NCBI RefSeq assembly: GCF_000378185.1
Contig: NZ_KB899377.1
Span: 434,001 to 498,000, forward strand
Source: Salinimonas chungwhensis DSM 16280
Lineage (GTDB): Bacteria; Pseudomonadota; Gammaproteobacteria; Enterobacterales; Alteromonadaceae
Direction: 5' to 3'
DNA length: 64,000 nt
Positions 61,357 through 64,000 of the stretch are shown in pieces. The position numbers and the translations under genes are program-made. The notes beneath the pieces were generated by a model that had not been told where the DNA came from, did not search any database, and saw only the letters and a list, made by a program, of their open reading frames with translations. The stretch's first letter is position 1. Each line of letters begins with the position of its first letter.

Positions 61357-62136
61357 ATGGACCCAGGTAGTGTAGTTTTTATGGGCTTTATGGCCAGTTT
61401 GTGCGCCAGTGCAGGAACGGCCCTTGGCTCGCTTGGTGTATTCACCATCCGCAAATTGTCTCGTCCTATGGAAGACGGTCTGCTCAGTCTGGCAGCCGGA
61501 ATTATGCTTGCAGCGACTTTTTTCTCCTTACTGCTGCCTGCTCTGGAATATGGCGCAGAAAATTACGCCTGGAAACACGCTGGACCCTTAGCCGTTGCCG
61601 GCGGCACGTTTCTGGGTGCAGCGATTCTGTTTATCATTCACCAGTATGTGCCCCATGAGCATTTTTCCCGGGGCCGTGAAGGTGGCGATACCTACAAACT
61701 GGGCAGGATTTGGTTGTTTGTAACCGCGATTACACTGCATAATTTTCCTGAAGGGCTGGCCGTTGGCGTAGGTTTCGCCGGTGGCGAAGTGAAAAATGGT
61801 GTCACGCTGGCAATTGGTATCGGGTTGCAAAATATTCCCGAAGGGCTTGCTGTATCTGTTGCCTTGTTATCGGTGGGTTATACGCCGCTGCGCTCGGCAA
61901 TGATAGGCATTGCATCGGGACTGGTTGAGCCGGTGGGCGGATTGCTGGGCGCTGTGGCCGTGGCCAGTCTGGAAATGTTGATGCCGTGGGCACTGGCATT
62001 TGCGGCCGGCGCGATGCTGTTTATTATCAGTGATGAGATTATTCCCGAGACACATAATAACGGGAATCAGAATTTAGCCACATTTACACTACTGGGCGGT
62101 TTCATTTTGATGATGTTGTTGGATACTTTACTGTAA
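61357..62136 (+). CDS. ZIP-family divalent metal transporter
   Basis: 259 residues, eight helices. HNFPEGLAVGVGFAGG (helix 4) and LQNIPEGLAVSVALLS (helix 5) hold the metal-binding His/Glu residues. A histidine-containing loop (VPHEHFSRG, about 100) joins helices 3 and 4. Members import Zn2+, Fe2+ or others. No Zur-like box is seen before it, unlike the MerC gene. Starts 51 nt after alr. Confidence 0.9.
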   Translation: MDPGSVVFMGFMASLCASAGTALGSLGVFTIRKLSRPMEDGLLSLAAGIMLAATFFSLLLPALEYGAENYAWKHAGPLAVAGGTFLGAAILFIIHQYVPHEHFSRGREGGDTYKLGRIWLFVTAITLHNFPEGLAVGVGFAGGEVKNGVTLAIGIGLQNIPEGLAVSVALLSVGYTPLRSAMIGIASGLVEPVGGLLGAVAVASLEMLMPWALAFAAGAMLFIISDEIIPETHNNGNQNLATFTLLGGFILMMLLDTLL

Positions 62137-62320
62137 AAAATTAGCCGAAAGACTAACAGCAAAGACCCTGATTTATCGCTATAATCCTTATGTCGCCTGA
62201 GCGTTGGGAGATTTGCCAGTATCATCTTGCCCACTGGCAGTGAAAACAAAAAATCATCCGTTGTTTAACGCGTGGTTTGCGTGAGATACCAACAAGCAGT
62301 GAAGACATCCTCATATTCCT

Positions 62321-62344
62321 ACCCGGCATTTGCCGGGTTTTTTT
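62321..62344 (+). terminator. Intrinsic terminator (plus strand)
   Basis: ACCCGGCA, TT, TGCCGGGT followed by seven T. It probably ends transcription coming from the ZIP gene, 185 nt away. Confidence 0.8.
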
Positions 62345-62347
62345 GCA

Positions 62348-62377
62348 CAAAAAAAGGCTGCATCGGGCAGCCCTTTT
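62348..62377 (-). terminator. Intrinsic terminator of the YitT-like gene
   Basis: Read on the minus strand, GGCTGC/GCAGCC stem with an ATCGG loop is followed by an eight-base T-tract (A-tract 62348-62355 on plus). It follows the yitT-like stop at 62395. Confidence 0.8.
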
Positions 62378-62394
62378 AATTTCAACACACTTGG

Positions 62395-63045
62395 TTAACT
62401 GCCCTGTGGCTGAGCGCCAGGGTCGGCATGAAGCTGGCGATCACGTGGTGCTGCATCATAGCGTTCCGGACGATGGTTGAGTGACAGGACCATGTTCAGA
62501 CAAACTGCTGCCAGCACAGAGATGACTACCAGTGGCCAGTCAATGAAAATGAGTGCGCTGAGCAGAATAATGGTGTCTACACTAAGCTGAAACATCCCCG
62601 CGCGAATGCCGTACTTTCCCTGTAAAAAGAATGCCAGAATACCTACGCCTCCTAAACTGGATGTATGCCGAAACATGATAAGCATACCCACGCCTATCAA
62701 CATACCACCGAATATCGCAGCAAATAGCGGGTTCGCATTGGAGATATCGACAAATTTTGGAATTTGCTCTGACAGAACCGATACAGTGGTCACCGAAATA
62801 AATGTATTAATGGTGAAGCGTTTGCCAATCTGCGTCCACGCCAGCGCATAAAAAGGCAGGTTTATAATAAAGAACAGGACCCCAAAATCCATTGGTAACG
62901 CATGGGTTCCCAACAGCGCAAGCCCGGCTGCACCACCTACCATCAGGTCTTGCGACTGAAACAGATAAACACCAAAAGCGACAAAGAGTCCGGCACAGAC
63001 CAGCGCAAAAAGGTCTTCAATAAAACCGTGTTGTGTTTTTTGCAT
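62395..63045 (-). CDS. YitT-family inner-membrane protein
   Basis: 216 residues with about five helices (DLMVGGAAGLALLGTHAL, GVLFFIINLPFYALAW, GMLIGVGMLIMFRHTSSLGGVGILA). The YitT membrane domain is present and the C-terminal DUF2179 domain found in Firmicute members is absent; a short polar tail (RPERYDAAPRDRQ) ends it. Function unknown, possibly small-solute transport. Own terminator. Confidence 0.87.
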   Translation of the reverse strand: MQKTQHGFIEDLFALVCAGLFVAFGVYLFQSQDLMVGGAAGLALLGTHALPMDFGVLFFIINLPFYALAWTQIGKRFTINTFISVTTVSVLSEQIPKFVDISNANPLFAAIFGGMLIGVGMLIMFRHTSSLGGVGILAFFLQGKYGIRAGMFQLSVDTIILLSALIFIDWPLVVISVLAAVCLNMVLSLNHRPERYDAAPRDRQLHADPGAQPQGS

Positions 63046-63237
63046 ATGACTAAATCTTCCGAAGCTGAGTATTACAAATCGGGCGCAATTATACGGCTAG
63101 AAGACGTAATCACGAGGGGCAGGGAGGATGTCCAAAGTGGTGCAAAAACGTCAGGCGGTAGGCTAGCTTTACGAATGTTGTATAAACCGTTAATACACTG
63201 TTTTATGTTTGTAAATATTGGCAGTAAAACTTAAAAT

Positions 63238-63591
63238 TTACGGTAAGAAAGGCGTCTCAATAAACTCTGCCTGGGGGAAAAGCATTTTTGCGTAGTGAGC
63301 ATTAATTGGCAGGTAGCGGTCAGACAACCAGATATTGACACAATCGTCGGCGTGGGTAAATAGCATAAGGCAGTCTGATGATACCTGGATACGGCGAATA
63401 TGCTGCTTGGGTACCAGTGTAGCAAAACCAGCAAACAGGCGAGACAAACTGTTATGCCGCACCCCAACCAGACCATCCATGTCTGTTAGCACATAACAAG
63501 GCTGATTTAATCGGTTTGAACGCATTGCCCATAAGTTGGCAATAAGATATGCGCTGAATAAAAAACCGCTAATGCAAAGGTAGACAGACAT
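63238..63591 (-). CDS. Hypothetical small membrane-anchored protein
   Basis: 117 residues from ATG 63591; the frame is open to 63702 but the added Cys-rich part is unlike protein. One N-terminal helix (about 3-20) and a compact C-terminal part (LTDMDGLVGVRHNSLSRLF, HIRRIQVSSDCLMLFTHADD) like a small PH-type or DUF domain. No family named. Confidence 0.55.
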   Translation of the reverse strand: MSVYLCISGFLFSAYLIANLWAMRSNRLNQPCYVLTDMDGLVGVRHNSLSRLFAGFATLVPKQHIRRIQVSSDCLMLFTHADDCVNIWLSDRYLPINAHYAKMLFPQAEFIETPFLP

Positions 63592-64000
63592 AGCATGCCC
63601 TCTTATGTACCCGGAGAAACCAGGCGCCCCTGTCGCGTAACAACAGCACCAGCATAACGCGCTTACGCGTTTTAACAAATTATATACAACAGCCCCAGCC
63701 ATTCCTAGAATTCTTTCATATAACAGCTGTCAAAATATAATAATATAGTTATGTAACCTTATAGGTTGCAGCGGGTTAACAGTGATCTTCGGTAGTCTTA
63801 GCCCAGCAACCGCGTTTGCTTTAGTAATCAACTCACAGGGTGTTTGGTACCTGAAGATACTATCGCCTCAGTTGATTCAGTAACACGCATTGTGGAATCA
63901 GGCATACGCAACCGGATAAACGCTTTTACTGCCGGCAGATATACAGGACTGAATCTTACTTCAGGAAAAAAATTATCAGTCCTGTTGTAGGGCAACTGCA
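63592..64000. other. Right-edge region without a called gene
   Basis: 409 nt. An AT-rich patch (63720-63765) may carry promoters. A plus-strand frame ending near 63990 has no ATG and no ribosome site and is not called. Whatever gene follows lies past the window. Confidence 0.4.

Noticed and set aside
63802..63993. Open plus-strand frame at the right edge
   Set aside because: No ATG, only a TTG, no ribosome-binding site; reads like chance.

Overview
The window is a chromosomal segment of a marine gammaproteobacterium, most likely an Alteromonas-like member of the Alteromonadales. This rests on product recognition and on gene order typical of gammaproteobacteria: rhodanese-grxC-secB-gpsA next to envC-yibQ, orn/rsgA/psd with tRNA-Gly genes behind orn, tatABC...tatD...hemB, gppA/ppx-rhlB//trxA-rho, purEK, and DUF2065-purA. 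No insertion sequence, phage, integrase, CRISPR array or rRNA gene was found. Coding density is high and the genes look native.

Layout. 0-8.3 kb: protein export and redox (gpsA start, secB, grxC, rhodanese), cell division and envelope (EnvC-like activator, YibQ-like deacetylase), a MerC-family membrane protein behind a Zur-like palindrome, then GDPD, EamA permease, psd, rsgA and orn. 8.4-16 kb: two identical tRNA-Gly(GCC) genes and looser accessory DNA (small membrane protein, CaCA exchanger, DUF4442, MscS channel, kynureninase with an HGGxW lipoprotein hydrolase). 16-24 kb: ilvI-ilvH, an outer-membrane-like orphan, tatABC, tatD, a 7TM diguanylate cyclase and a magnesium-type hemB. 25-36 kb: ppx, rhlB, trxA, rho, a secreted M20 hydrolase, a hybrid histidine kinase, purE-purK and tRNA-Thr(TGT). 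36-47 kb: PCuAC copper chaperone, Dps, a sugar-dehydrogenase-like protein, a DUF3365 haem protein, SodC, an S9 peptidase, a CnoX/YbbN-like protein and a kynureninase-like PLP enzyme in the place where hflKC sits in E. coli. 47-52 kb: purA, ALDH, VOC protein, NhaC antiporter. 51.9-61.3 kb: a peptidoglycan-scavenging locus. 61-64 kb: ZIP transporter, YitT protein and a small membrane protein.

The most coherent system is at 51.9-61.3 kb. A tight minus-strand operon, murQ-namZ(DUF1343)-FAD/Fe-S D-lactate-dehydrogenase-like gene-M14 peptidase, faces a secreted GH3 N-acetylglucosaminidase and is divergent from alr. Together the enzymes could trim GlcNAc and MurNAc from wall fragments, cleave stem peptides, split MurNAc-6-phosphate into GlcNAc-6-phosphate and D-lactate, oxidise the D-lactate and racemise alanine. 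A perfect 20-bp palindrome lies in the murQ/alr divergent promoter region and is a candidate operator. No sugar kinase or dedicated importer for the pathway is visible in the window.

Regulatory signals seen by eye include a Zur-like box before the merC-like gene, a Fur-like 7-2-7 palindrome over a putative -10 before the DUF3365 gene, stacked palindromes before purA, a terminator-like hairpin embedded in the signal-peptide codons of the gene after dps, and several ordinary intrinsic terminators. All functional claims are from reading the sequence; no searches were run.
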